A stretch of DNA of 64,000 bases from NCBI RefSeq assembly GCF_018320785.1, contig NC_054875.1:2857001-2921000 (forward strand). Direction: 5' to 3'. This DNA is from Cheilinus undulatus (Eukaryota > Chordata > Actinopteri > Labriformes > Labridae). The notes below the pieces were generated by a model that was not told the DNA's origin, did not search any database, and was given only the letters and a program-made list of their open reading frames with translations. How positions within the stretch are numbered: position 1 is the first letter of the stretch; each line of letters opens with the position of its first letter. Positions 25,401 to 35,700 of this stretch are shown piece after piece. Made by a program: the position numbers and the translations under genes.

Positions 25401-26777
25401 TATTATGATTGAAAAATGTTAGAAAATTGGGGTGTTGAATCGTCGTGGTGGTCTGGATGCTAAACCAGTTTAGAACCACTGGTCTAAAGCAAGGATTCCC
25501 AGTCTGGGGTCTGGACTCCCCCAAAGATGAGGCTCTGCTGAGAGCAGCTCTAAAACCTCGCTGTGTTCTTGTTTTTAAATTCCAAACAATAAGAGACAGT
25601 CTCATTCTCTTCATTTTTGAAGACATTTCCTTGATGTAGCTCTCTCATACCAGAGCGTCTACAAAATATTTCAATAAGTGCAGCCTCTTTTTTTTTTTCT
25701 TTTTTTTTTAAATCTGTTTTCAAGCTTTTTGTGATCAATAAACCCCTTTAAAAATGCATTTTTTTTATTCAGAAGAGTTGCACGGTCTACAAAATTACCG
25801 TCCCAAGAGATGCCAGTTCTCATAGTATAACCTGTGAACCTGTGGATGAGCTTAAATATATTTTTACCCTGGAATATTACTTTATAAACTACAGACCTGG
25901 TCGATTCACAGTGGATTAAAAACTCAGACAGCCTCTGTGATTATTACTGATAGGTAATGCTAACCCCATGCAAATAAGCTTTGGAGATGGTAGATTCCTC
26001 TGGAAACAGGTGTTTATTTCTCCAGTGAAGGCAGCTGTTGATTTAAGATGACTTCAAGGCAAGACTTCCTTTTCTGTGTGGCGTAAATGTCGACATAAAC
26101 ACCTTCATCTTTTGTCTGTGACATCTTTTTGGTCATATTTAATAGAAACAAACATTCATGATACCAAAATCCACGTCTGGAGGATATTTTACAGCCTGTT
26201 TAAAGGTTTACCTCTGAACATAGAACGAGGCTTCAACTCAAACTCTCAGAACGAGATAAAACTGAACTTTTATGCTGATGATTTGACGTTTTTCCTCCAG
26301 AAGCTGCTTCATGTCAACCCTGGAGGAACCGGGAGGAGTCAGACCAAGAGTAAAGAAATTCACAGTGAGAACAGAAAGGATGAGACCAACGCCATTACAG
26401 GAAGCATTTCTTCACCACAGACCACAGCTCCGCCCCCACAGACAGCCGACAGAGCGCGCACACCAGCCAACATTGAAGCCGCAGAGAGGCAGACAGCGGA
26501 GGAGACGGCCGACTGGTTTCAGCAGCAGAATAACTCCAACAGCAGGATACAGGAGCTGGGTGGGGGCAACCCTCGGAGCCCCGCTCAGAGCGTTTACATG
26601 AACGGGGATTTACAGGGAAACACTAGCACCTGGAGTGGGAGCAGGGCGTGGGAGAGCGCCTCGTCTGCTCAGCAGGAGTGCGACTTCACCGAGCTGGAGG
26701 AGGAGGAGAGGATCGCTCAGGTGAAAGCCCGCCTCCGACAGAGCGAAGCCGCACTCCGGAACATGAAATCCTCGTAG
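19448..26777 (+). CDS. Unrecognised protein with Thr/Pro/Ser-rich middle and LRIF1-like C-terminal helix
   Basis: Predicted coding exons 19448-20017, 21480-21911 and 26301-26777, all phase 0, give about 492 aa. ATG at 19448 (atcATGG) lies 15 bases after an acceptor. Exon A (1-190) looks folded: [20 protein letters not shown] at the start, then [11 protein letters not shown] and [19 protein letters not shown]. Exon B (191-334) has a basic start ([10 protein letters not shown]) and then tandem APSTA, APSKA and ATNT words, low in complexity and probably disordered. Exon C (335-492) ends with an acidic-to-amphipathic helix, [18 protein letters not shown] then [10 protein letters not shown]. That helix aligns gap-free with the LRIF1 C-terminus, 11 of 30 identical. 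I do not recognise the family. No signal peptide or membrane segment. Exon C could begin upstream, and a further exon at 25773 is possible. Confidence 0.7.
20592..20770 (+). mobile_element. tRNA-derived SINE, copy 1
   Basis: The head has a tRNA A-box-like 'gatggtcgagtg' and a B-box-like 'ggttcaaattc'. The body carries 'gctgcatgtctttcc' and 'atctatccac', and the tail is rich in aaataaat. Same family as 23543-23711. The head's fit to tRNA promoter boxes supports RNA polymerase III origin. Confidence 0.7.
20803..21070 (+). mobile_element. Fish SINE/LINE 3' tail, copy 2
   Basis: Colinear with 10585-10872: 'gtttgcatgttctcccca', 'ggttaattagtgactct', 'ggttgtctgtctct', 'cagtccagggtgtacccc', 'gggataggct'. 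Starts with 'gggggctgcacggcac', the head typical of this fish family. Confidence 0.75.
21085..21366 (+). mobile_element. hAT MITE relic, TAGGGCTGG family
   Basis: Shares 'gcaattgcaatgctggggg' and 'aaaatcgcaataagatt' with the 6262 copy and ends CAGCCCTA. The left end is not identified. A solo left end of the family is at 18887. Confidence 0.5.
22297..23096 (-). mobile_element. hAT MITE, 'CAGGGGTGTCAAACTC' family, copy B
   Basis: An 800-bp element with ends CAGGGGTGTCAGACTC and GAGTTTGACACCCGTA. The flanks are a perfect 8-bp duplication, ctttagat, at 22289-22296 and 23097-23104. This is the clearest evidence that the family is hAT. The interior is 'aaaagtcaaaa.atgagat'-type degenerate repeat. 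Confidence 0.85.
23543..23711 (+). mobile_element. tRNA-derived SINE with perfect 16-bp target duplication
   Basis: Head 'ggtggccgagtggttaggc' (tRNA A-box type), B-box-like 'gggctcaaatcc', body 'gcatgtctcccc' and 'ctctatccactatcctcc', tail 'aataaaggcacaaaaatgcc'. Flanked by AAAAGTCACCATACAA at 23527-23542 and 23712-23727, identical over 16 bp. This marks a fairly recent LINE-machinery insertion. Confidence 0.88.
24728..25277. mobile_element. hAT MITE (TAGGGGTGGGAAT family), nested
   Basis: Ends TAGGGGTGGGAAT and TCTCCCACCCCTA are inverted. The flanks gtagggac (24720-24727) and ttaaggac (25278-25285) match at 6 of 8. Both subterminal regions carry 'acgata'/'atatcgcgat' words in inverted order. 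A pentamer array of CGATA lies at 24754-24780. Sits inside the outer hAT element. Confidence 0.7.
24754..24780 (+). repeat. CGATA pentamer array
   Basis: About five tandem copies of cgata just inside the left end of the nested hAT MITE. It may be a slipped expansion of the element's own subterminal motif. Confidence 0.85.
25773..25919 (+). other. Possible extra or alternative terminal exon of the unrecognised gene
   Basis: A pyrimidine-rich acceptor 'ttttttttattcag' opens a phase-0 frame of 48 codons: [20 protein letters not shown], then CEPVDELKY and onward to a TAA at 25917. Phase 0 agrees with the end of exon B. The ITVPRDA word resembles IYIPRDA near the start of exon A. There is no strong donor, so if real it would be a terminal exon or use a weak donor. 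Composition looks coding, but I cannot exclude chance. Confidence 0.35.
26190..26300 (+). mobile_element. LINE-1-like reverse transcriptase fragment
   Basis: The frame reads [20 protein letters not shown] and then [14 protein letters not shown] in a context 'xRGxxSN..NxIKLxxYADDxxxFL' is the catalytic box of non-LTR reverse transcriptases of L1 type. Only about 35 residues are recognisable. It ends exactly at the CAG taken here as the exon C acceptor and is in frame with exon C. Confidence 0.5.
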
Positions 26778-27265
26778 TGACATAAGAGAGATGGAGACTT
26801 TTAATATGAAAGTCTGAAGGATGTAAAATAGAGACTTTTAATGTGAAAGTCTGACGGATGTAAAATAGAGACTTTTAATGTGAAAGTCTGACGGCTGTAA
26901 AATAGAGACTTTTAATGTGAAAGTCTGACGGATGTAAAATAGAGACTTTTAATATGAAAGTCTGAAGGATGTAAAATAGAGACTTTTAATGTGAAAGTCT
27001 GACGAATGTAAAATAGAAATTTTTAATGTGAAAGTCTGGACCATATTAATAGAAAAGACGAGCTTTGTTGTGAAAATCTTCGTTTTTGCTGCTACCTTTT
27101 TACCATCTTCTTTAGTGTGCTTGTGTTTCTTCCCTCCGTTAATCTGTCTCATGATTTTCATATTTAATGTAAATAATCTTTTGGCCCGGTGTTTCATCAA
27201 TGATGACTTAAATCTGATGACTTTTTGTTTGTGCAAATATTTGCAATAAAGAAACGAGTGTAAGC
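26778..27265 (+). other. 3' untranslated region of the unrecognised gene, with poly(A) signal
   Basis: Follows the TAG of exon C. Begins with a seven-copy 37-bp tandem repeat and ends with AATAAA at 27245-27250. The poly(A) signal is well placed for transcript end near 27265. Confidence 0.6.
26791..27030 (+). repeat. 37-bp tandem repeat, seven copies
   Basis: Unit of the form 'gagacttttaatgtgaaagt' + 'ctgacggatgtaaaata', repeated seven times. The last copy is partial and more divergent. Lies directly after the stop codon of exon C, so it would be transcribed in the 3' UTR. Confidence 0.85.
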
Positions 27266-27819
27266 AGAAAAAAAGGTCTTTACCTGTCATTAACTTTATT
27301 TATGGAGCATATTTTAACAAAGTTGCAGAGTTATGGCGTGCTTTTTTGAGACCATGCATCTTCTATGAGGTAGTTTATTTGAAAATAACGTGACAACATG
27401 GAGATGCATGCTGTGCAGAAATAATCCTCCAGGTCAAAACACTGAAGTTTAAACATCAGATCAACTTTGGAGAGAATATAAACAGACTAGACTGATGGAT
27501 CATTTAACTGTAAACTTGTATAAAAATATTAAAGTATCAAACATCGAACAGTGTCCTATAGAACCAACCAAAGCTCAGCCCTTCTTGGTTTCTGTTCCTG
27601 AGTTTGACAAAATCTCTTGTTGCCCCACTCCTTCACATTTAAAACAATAAAAAATACACTGGGATGTGACCAATTTGAAACCAGTAAACTTTCCAGGACT
27701 GACCCTCCTGAAAATCTGCATGTACATATGAGGACTTTACACTTAGGCTTTTCTACAACATAAAAATACTGCAATTACATTTTGTTGGATAATTGTCCAG
27801 GATATCCATAACAATTTAA

Positions 27820-28660
27820 GTAATTTGATTCAAATGTTGGGAAAATCTCCTTTGAAATCTTAATGAATTTCCATGAAAATTTAAGGGAATTTCTTTGGAT
27901 ATTTTGGAGGACTGTCTTGGAATTTTTCAGGTATTTCCATAGAATATTTAATGATATGTTTTTATATTCTGGAAAGCTTCATTGGAAGAATTTTGGACAT
28001 TTATTTGGAAATTAATGGGGAAATTTATTCAGGGAATTTTTAGGTATTTTCTTGAACATTTAGAAAGTGTTTTTCAAATTTTGGAGAATGTGACTTGAAA
28101 TTTTTCCATTGTTTTTGCTTTGAAATTTTGAAGTTTTTTGGGAATTTTATTTCTTTTAAACGTTCCAGAATTTCCACAGAATTTTGCAGAATTCATTTGT
28201 TAATTTTTGTGAATTTGATAAGAAATTTGGGGAGAATTTGCTATGAGATAGTGTGAAATTTTTCTATGAAAATTTAATGGAATTTCTTTGTATATTGTAG
28301 AGGACTTTACATGGAACTTTTCAGGCATTTCCATGAGAAATTTGGGGATATGTTTTTATATTCTGATAAGATTTATTGGAAGTCTTGGGTAAAACTTTGA
28401 GTGGAAATTGGGAAATTTATTTGGAATTTTTTTTTCTGATTTTGGAGGATGTCATTTTAATTCGATTGGTTGAATTTGCTTTGAAATTATTAAGTTTTTG
28501 GGGAGTTTGGTTCTTTGAAACTTTCATAAATTTTCATGGAATTTGGAAGAATGCAATTGTTACTTTTGGGCAATTTGATAAGAAATTTTGGGGGGCATTC
28601 CTTTAAAATTTTGCTGAATTTGTCTCAAAATTTCAGGAATTTACAAGCAATTCTGTGGTC
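27820..28660. repeat. Degenerate 'aatttcc/ggaatt' repeat block, copy 1
   Basis: Dense short words such as 'gaatttccatgaaaattta', 'ggaatttctttggatatttt' and 'gaaattttg' recur with variable spacing. 62150-63450 reads like the same material in inverse orientation. No ends identified. Followed at 28671-28745 by an AT-rich 'tatata' tract. Confidence 0.5.
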
Positions 28661-28670
28661 ATTTCTAGTT

Positions 28671-28745
28671 TATATATATATATAATACTATATGTTATAT
28701 ATTATACTATATGTTATTTATTATACTATATATTATATATTATAA
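28671..28745. repeat. TA-rich simple repeat
   Basis: Runs of tatata with interspersed 'actatatgttatatatt' repeats over about 75 bp. Confidence 0.8.
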
Positions 28746-28984
28746 AGTATATTTAGGCTTTAAGACAAAATTTCACTGCAACATTTGGAAACATTTGAAG
28801 AAATGTTTGCGTACTTATGGGATGCTTTAAAAGTTTAAGAATTCTCAAAGAAATAACATAATTTCTGTGATATTTTAGGGGATACGTGTGGTTTTAGGAG
28901 AGGAAGAATTCTAATAAATTCAGAACTTTGACTTATCCCATATAAACGAGTGGAAATAACTTCTAAATAAAGGCTCTGATATCA

Positions 28985-29165
28985 CTGTCAGCTGTGAGGC
29001 CTTCTATAGGGAGGGGTGAGCCTTTAGAGTCCTGTCCAATCAGGTTAATTTAGCACAGGTGGATTCCAGTCAAGGTGTAGAAAAATCTCAGCAATGATCA
29101 GAGACATGGAAATTTTTTTTTTTCTTTTACTGTAGTATCAGGATGAATACTTTCTGAATGATCTG
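28985..29165. mobile_element. DNA-transposon fragment common in fish
   Basis: 'gcacaggtggattccagtca' followed by 'aggtgtagaaa.atctca' and 'atgatcag', and later 'tgaatactttctgaatg', match wording I know from a widespread fish element. Class not certain; ends not seen. Confidence 0.4.
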
Positions 29166-29746
29166 TATTTGTGGTCAAATGAACATCCTGGAACCAGGAC
29201 GCCTTTCCTCCAGCCGTGTCCGATGTGAGCCATCAACACTCTTAGATTTCAGTATCACAGACATTTAAAGCTGTGATTCTGCCTCGTTTTCATCTCTTAC
29301 ATGCTGACAAATTCTGAGGGATTTCCCTTAAACTTTGCACCAAACGCCACCTTAACTCAGGGGTGAGCAGATCAGATTTGGGAGGTCAAAGGTTGGAAAC
29401 ACTCACCACTGTCTGTTTATTGTTTACCTCCTTATGCACCAGGCTGGAGTTGTAGTTTTTATTCATACAGTCCTCTAGAGGGGACACAAACTGAATCACT
29501 GTAACAGAAACGTGTTTAAGTCGAGTCTCAGCCTTCAGAAACGCTATCATGTTTATATTTGTGATAAATCTGCAGGGAGAACAACAGAACTTGTTCCTCC
29601 GCAGTGACAGAGCGTTTGAAATCCTCTGATAGGAGCTGAGGAGGGAGGAAACGTCGAGCCGTGGTCCTCCTCCTCCTCCTCCTCTTCGTCTCCGTCCTGC
29701 ATGAATAAAAGTCTGCAGGTCTGCTCCAGTCTTCCACACAGACAGG

Positions 29747-29782
29747 ATGCACTCGTCCTCTGCCCGACCACGGACTCTGAAG
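29747..29782 (+). CDS. igf3: igf3 coding exon 1
   Basis: ATG at 29747 in 'gacaggATGC' gives MHSSSARPRTLK, then a GTAAGA donor at 29783, phase 0. It joins the exon at 32537 (after 'ccgtctcag') to make the signal peptide. The start is inferred from the phase match and the lack of an ATG upstream of Met25 in exon 2. Confidence 0.65.
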
Positions 29783-32700
29783 GTAAGAACACACACTCTT
29801 TATTTCTCTAAACTGGGACTGAAACCATGATTCTGACTGCAGCTCTGGCTTTTCTACATCTCAGAAACAGAAGCTACATCTTTATGAACATTTTCTGTCT
29901 TCTCCTGATCCACAAGACTCCTTCAAGTCTGCACAGTCCTGGTTTAACTGTAAAAACTCATAAAGGTCTTTAGATGGTATTTGCCTCTTATTTAAAGAAG
30001 AAGAAGTTGAATTAATCCAGCCGTAGTAATATTTTGTGTGGTAGACATGCAAAATTAATTCTTTTCCTGCAGCAAAGCATGCAGAAAAACATCAGCGTAT
30101 GATAAAGGAAAGTCAGAGCTTTTTTTTTGCATTGAATTGAAGCATTTATTTTAATATATAAAGCAATCCTTCTGAGTGTTGGCAGATCTTGGGTTGCAGT
30201 TTGCCTTTGATAGTAATAAATAAACATAAAACATTGTTTTAAGTAGTGGCTCTTTTCTGGTCTAGCCTCAGGACGTATCATGACTCAACAATCCTTTAGA
30301 TGGAGCAATGATTGAACAAATAGAGGATAAAACAAGCACATATAAAAGCTCAGAAATCCAGGGACAGCATGCATATATATCTTTTTACTAAGTTTCCCAG
30401 GATAGCATGTAAATTTTGATTGTTTTCTTGAGATCTTTGGAAATCCACACATCGTCATAGCAACACCAGCCTTTGTATACCAAAATAATCACAAAAACAA
30501 GTAAAGATCTTCAAAAAACATCAAAAATTACCTGTTACCACATCAAAACAGAGTGAAATAAGAATATATTGCTGCATGTCCACTCAGGAACAAACATCCT
30601 AGACTTTTTGCCCCATCTTTTTTTCTAAGCCCACATTTGTGACCCACTAGAGCAGCTCTGAGACCATTCTTCAGTTGAGAACCCCTCATTTAACGGATAT
30701 AGTAAATAAAGGACAGAGTTTTGAAAGTGAAGCAGGACTTTATCTCTGTAGTTTGGATTTAAACAGTTCTGCAGTCTAAACAGAGCGGGTGAGGACACGA
30801 CGTTAGCTCACTGGTGGACGGGGGGGGCAGACTCCCCCACTGGAGCTCTGTTTGAAAACCCTTTGTCCTCTAGGTGAACAGATCTGTAAAAATGTGCTTC
30901 TTACCTGTAATTTACACATACTCCGCAGGTGAGCAACCTCACACACTGAAGTGAGTCTAGTCCAGTGGTTCCCTGAGGAGTTCATGCAGGAATAGGACAA
31001 CAACAGTTGATTATTTTGCCTTTTCTGGGTTGATTTGTCGTCCATACTGACATGATTCTATGTTTTTATTGATTCCACCATGGATGAGTGCTTTATGATG
31101 TTAAAGGGTTAATGTTTGCTTAAAGCAGGGGTGTCAAACTCAAGGGCCAAATCCGGCCTGATCAGAAAGCTCCAAACAGGACCACTGGAAACGTTAACTT
31201 TTGAGGTAAAAAGCCACAGAAACATTAACTCTTTAACTTCCTGAAGCACTCACCCATGATGGAAGCAATAAAATCATAGAATCAGGTCAAAATGCAGTCT
31301 GATCTGGAACCGTAGCTCTAAAGCAGGGGTGTCAAACTCATGGCACGGGGGCCAAATCTGGCCTGTCGTAGACTTATACCCAGCCCGCAAGATCATATCA
31401 TACTTTAATTCTAACTGGTACATCGGTATGAGGTCTGCAGATTTCCTCCAGAATAAAAATATAAACTAAACACTGCTGATTTAAAATATCCTCAGTAAGT
31501 CATAAAAATTAGAATAAATAAGAATAATTAGATTAAAAGTCAGGAATGTGGGAAATAATAGACTTGTGATTCATTTTAAACTCACATTTTAAAGTTTTAT
31601 CTCATGCTTTGATCTTTAAAATTCATGATTTTGACTCTTATTTTGTCTTTTGACATTTTTCATTCAAAATTTTGATCTTTTTTTGTCACATTTTGAATTT
31701 TTAGACTCACAATTTAATGTTTTGACTTGTGTTTTGACCTTTAAAACTCCCAATTTTGACTTTTATCTCATATTTTGACTTTTTTAATTCCTCATTTTGA
31801 GTTTTTTTAGCGATATTTTGACCTTTTAGACTCACAATTTAACATTTTAAGTCATGTTTGACCTTTTCAACTGTAACGTTGAATTTTAAGCACATATTTT
31901 GACCTTTCAGGCTCAGTTTTACATTTTATCTCATATTTCAACCTTTCAAACTTGTGATTTTGACCTTACTCTCATAGCTTTACCTTAAAAATCTTCATTT
32001 TGACATTTAATTTTGAGTCTACACCTTCTGAACTTAAACGTTTGACTTTTATTTCAGATTTTGAGCCTTTAAACTGATCATTTAGACTTTTTAATATTAA
32101 AATAATTTATCATCAGTGTTAAGTTTTGTTTTTCTCATATTTTCTTACTGTGCAAAATGAGTTTAACAGTTTCTGGTTGAATGTTGACCCTGTTAGGCTC
32201 TCAGGTTAGACCTAAATTCAGAACCCGGCCCTGCTGGGACTGAGTTTGACACCCCTGCACTAAAGAATAAAGAAGACAAGGATCCAATACTTGTAAATAT
32301 TAACTGTGACAGTCAGAAACTGTATTTATAGTTTAAACTTTATTGTGATTTTCACCTTTTTCATTCGATGGTTCTGTTCAGAGGCTGTGGTCCTTTAAGT
32401 GGGCCGCTCTGGACCGTGGCTCCTCTCCTGCATGTCCTTCCTCGCTCTCTCTCCAGTTTCTGTCTCTTTCCACTGTCCTTTCTAGAATAAAGCCCAAACA
32501 GAAACTTCATTTATTTCCACTTCCTCTCCGTCTCAGGTGTGGTGTGTCCGGCTGTGTCTGTGTTTCTCCACCATGTGTCTCTCCTCGGAGGCCGCCAGAC
32601 TACGCTGTGGATCCGACCTCCTCAGTGACCTCTTGTTCGTGTGTGGGGATCGAGGAATATACTTGGGTGAGTCTGCTGTGGAGTTTTATACTTTTATTGG

Positions 32701-35700
32701 ACATAAATGTGACAGAGAAGTTCCTGTGAGGTCTGAATTTATCTGGTATAAAAGCAGAAACAGGAGACGGTTTAGCTTAGAGTTCAGAGTCCTCCATGAT
32801 CTGGTCTCAGACCAGGTCTTGATGCTTGTCCTCTTTCTCTCATATTTCCAGTCTCTCATCAGCTGCCCTTTCTACGTAAAGGCAACATCACCTCATTTTT
32901 TTTTTGTTTTGATTGAGAGCCCCCTAGTGGCTGAATTTACATGCAATGATCCATCAAATATATGAAAATCCCGTCCCGTCTCTACTGTGATTATTAAAAA
33001 CATAAGTATCCTGTATCTTGTTTGGCAGGTTGATAATATTCCCTCTAATGTAGATGTTATTAAATATTACAGAGAGCTGATAGGGCTGCTGTTATCAAGG
33101 TTATTCTACCCTGAGAGTTAACACGAACACAGCAGAGCTTCATATCTCAGATATGGTCATGGTCAAAGCGTCTACATGAAAACAGTAGAAACTGAGAGAG
33201 TTATCAAACCTGCATTAACAAACACGTCCTGACCAGCCACAACAACCTCAGCTGTCCTACAGCTCAGCGCAGCGGCGCTTTACTCTCACAGGAAATCTGA
33301 TTTTCTGCAGCTAATTTACTTTAGATACCGTATCTCACAGCGGGTCAGCTTTAGACACAATTATATCTACACCCTCATCACCTTATTTGACGTCATATCT
33401 TTAAAATGCACGTAGAAATTTACCCACAAGCCTTTTCACTCTGTAACTTTTCCCCCGCTCTGACCAAGGCCTCCATCTGCTATCAGAGCGATGTTGATGC
33501 TCCAACATGGCCGCAGGACGCTGTGCCTCAGTGTGATATGTGTTGTTAAAACAAGTTAAATAAATAAAAACAGACTTTATCAAAACAAAAAACAAAACAA
33601 AACAAACAAAAAAAAAAACAATGCAGAGAGAGAAACAGCACAAAGATGCTCAGATATAAATCACCATGAAGACTCTGGGAGTTTAAAACAGCCCCTTATG
33701 GTGTTCTGCTTAACTGTGGACTCTTCAGACGTGGCACTAGGGGTGTCTCACCAGAATGGTTTCTAGATTTTCTTTCACTTTTCTCTCTCACAGAGCTGGT
33801 TAGCTTGTTATACATCAAGGAGAGACAGTAATGCATTAATAATAATAGACATATTAGTGATTTATGTGTTATTTTCTGACTTGTTTTAACACAGACACAA
33901 AACTAACTCTCTGTATGGAGTCATTATTGTCGCAAAACTCAAGAGCACATTTTCAGATGGTTCAGATGAAGGAGGAAGGAACAGGTTGACAGTGTTGTCT
34001 TTGCTGGGATTTTAATGCTAGGTCTGTTTATTATTAGATATTTATGATAATTAATAATTATTATAAATAACTAGAACAAATAATCAATATTAATAACTAA
34101 CAGGGCACCACCTGAAGACAGGGAACAACGACCCAAAAGGAGCAAAATCAGTCTCAATTAAAATTTAAATATCATTGTTATTTCACTAATAAATAGAATT
34201 TAAATAAATAGAAAGTGTAAAATCAAGCATGGCCCTCTGCACAAAAACATCTTTATTCCTATAATAGAATTTATTCAACAAAGCAGCACCAATCAGAATC
34301 AAGGACTATTAGTTAAATATTTATTATAAAACTAAACGACAACAAATAAACTATTATAAAGAAAAGCAAAGGGAAAAATTTGAGCATGTAAGAGAGAGAG
34401 AGAAAAGTTTTAGACGTTTTTAAACTAGCCGACTAAAAAAGAAGACAATATGGCCGACACACACACGGCTACACATGTGCTTCTCACATGTTTAGCCTGA
34501 AAACAAAGAAAGCTCAGGCTAAGGAGTCTACAAACTCAGAATAATAACTACAGCAGTCACACAAGTGTTTGTGTAGGTGAAGGCACTGTAGTGGATATAA
34601 ATGGACACAGCAAAGGAAATCAACAACACATAAGCTGAGGCAGAATGACAAATAAAGCTGCATTAGCTTTAAATAAAAAAAAATAAATAATAATAAATAC
34701 AAATTTAAAAACTAAAAGATAATAGTAATGAAAATAATAAATAAATAAAATAAATAAAAATAATAAAATAAAAAATAAAATAAAAATAAAGATAAAAAAA
34801 TGATGATAATAATAAAATAAATAAATAAGAGCTGCATTAGCTTTTAGTGAGTGCACATGAAATGCTCCTACAGCTGTGATCCAGAACTGGGTAGAGGTCA
34901 GTCTGTTGGAGTTCCCTCCATGGTTCCAGCAAGTTAAAAGTTGTGGGGCTGAGATTTGGCTTTAGGATGAGAGCAGGGCTGGTATCGTCCTGCTTCATTT
35001 ACCAGTGGGCTTTCTGCAGCCCTCCTGTCAGGATGGCGTCTTGTAGTTGACCTGCCAGTTGATGAATGTGCCAAAGTTTAGCTGAAGCTGGAAGCACGAG
35101 CTACAGCCCTGATGAGGGGATCGTTGTGGGTTTTATTACCTGTGGACCCCTTGCAGAGTCTCCTCAGGTCTGCAATGTAGACCAAGTCTTTGTTTCATGA
35201 AATCCACCATGACAGCTTCCCAACATGTTCAGCCAGGAGTAAAGCGTCTAAAAACGCCAGGGCCAAATGTTCTTCCTAACACACCGCTGTGTCCATCATA
35301 CTTAAAAGGCCATCATCAGCAGACTGCAGGGAGTCTAACTCCACCCTCGGGGTCAGAGAAGTCTACCTAGTACCCCAGCAGAGGGGGAGCAAAAAGACAG
35401 ACAGTACTGGTCGATTATTCTGATAATTTCCTCCAACTTTTGAGAGGACACATGCTATTAATTATATATTGTATTGAACCGAAATGAGCCAGACCAAATA
35501 GAGGAAACAGCTTAAATGGTGGACGACCCCCCTCTACTTCCTGCCACAGCCGGCTGTTTCTGCCCATATAAAGATTAAAATTTGTTCTCATCTGTTTGTA
35601 TGGTGCTTGTGATCTCTGTAAACATAAAAACTTGATTATTCTCATTTTTTAAGAACATTACAAAAGAATCTCATGTTTAATATTCTTCTCTCTGGTGCAG

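Larger units (their letters stand above)
24700..25481. mobile_element. hAT-type element split by a second hAT element
   Basis: The outer left end 'ctttgtttctcaactggtgggt' runs into 'agggac'. The outer sequence resumes after the insert as 'ggacccaaacatggatcgc' and ends AGTTTAGAACCACTG at 25481. The outer flanks atttaaac and gtctaaag match at 5 of 8. 'CAACTGGTGGGT..GGGACCC' is a familiar hAT-type left end in fish. Confidence 0.6.
21912..26300. other. Intron B-C of the unrecognised gene
   Basis: Contains hAT copy B (22297-23096), a young SINE (23543-23711), a hAT-in-hAT nest (24700-25481), a possible extra exon (25773-25919) and an RT-like fragment at its 3' end (about 26190-26300). Confidence 0.5.
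29783..32536. other. igf3 intron 1, with hAT and SINE relics
   Basis: Contains a solo hAT left end at 31126, hAT copy C (31324-32257) and a decayed SINE (about 32395-32505) just before exon 2. No other exon seen. Confidence 0.5.

Noticed and set aside
29701-29746. 'gaataaaag' as a TATA box for igf3
   Set aside because: It would place the transcript start only about 10 bases before the ATG. It is a weak match and cannot be supported without start-site data.
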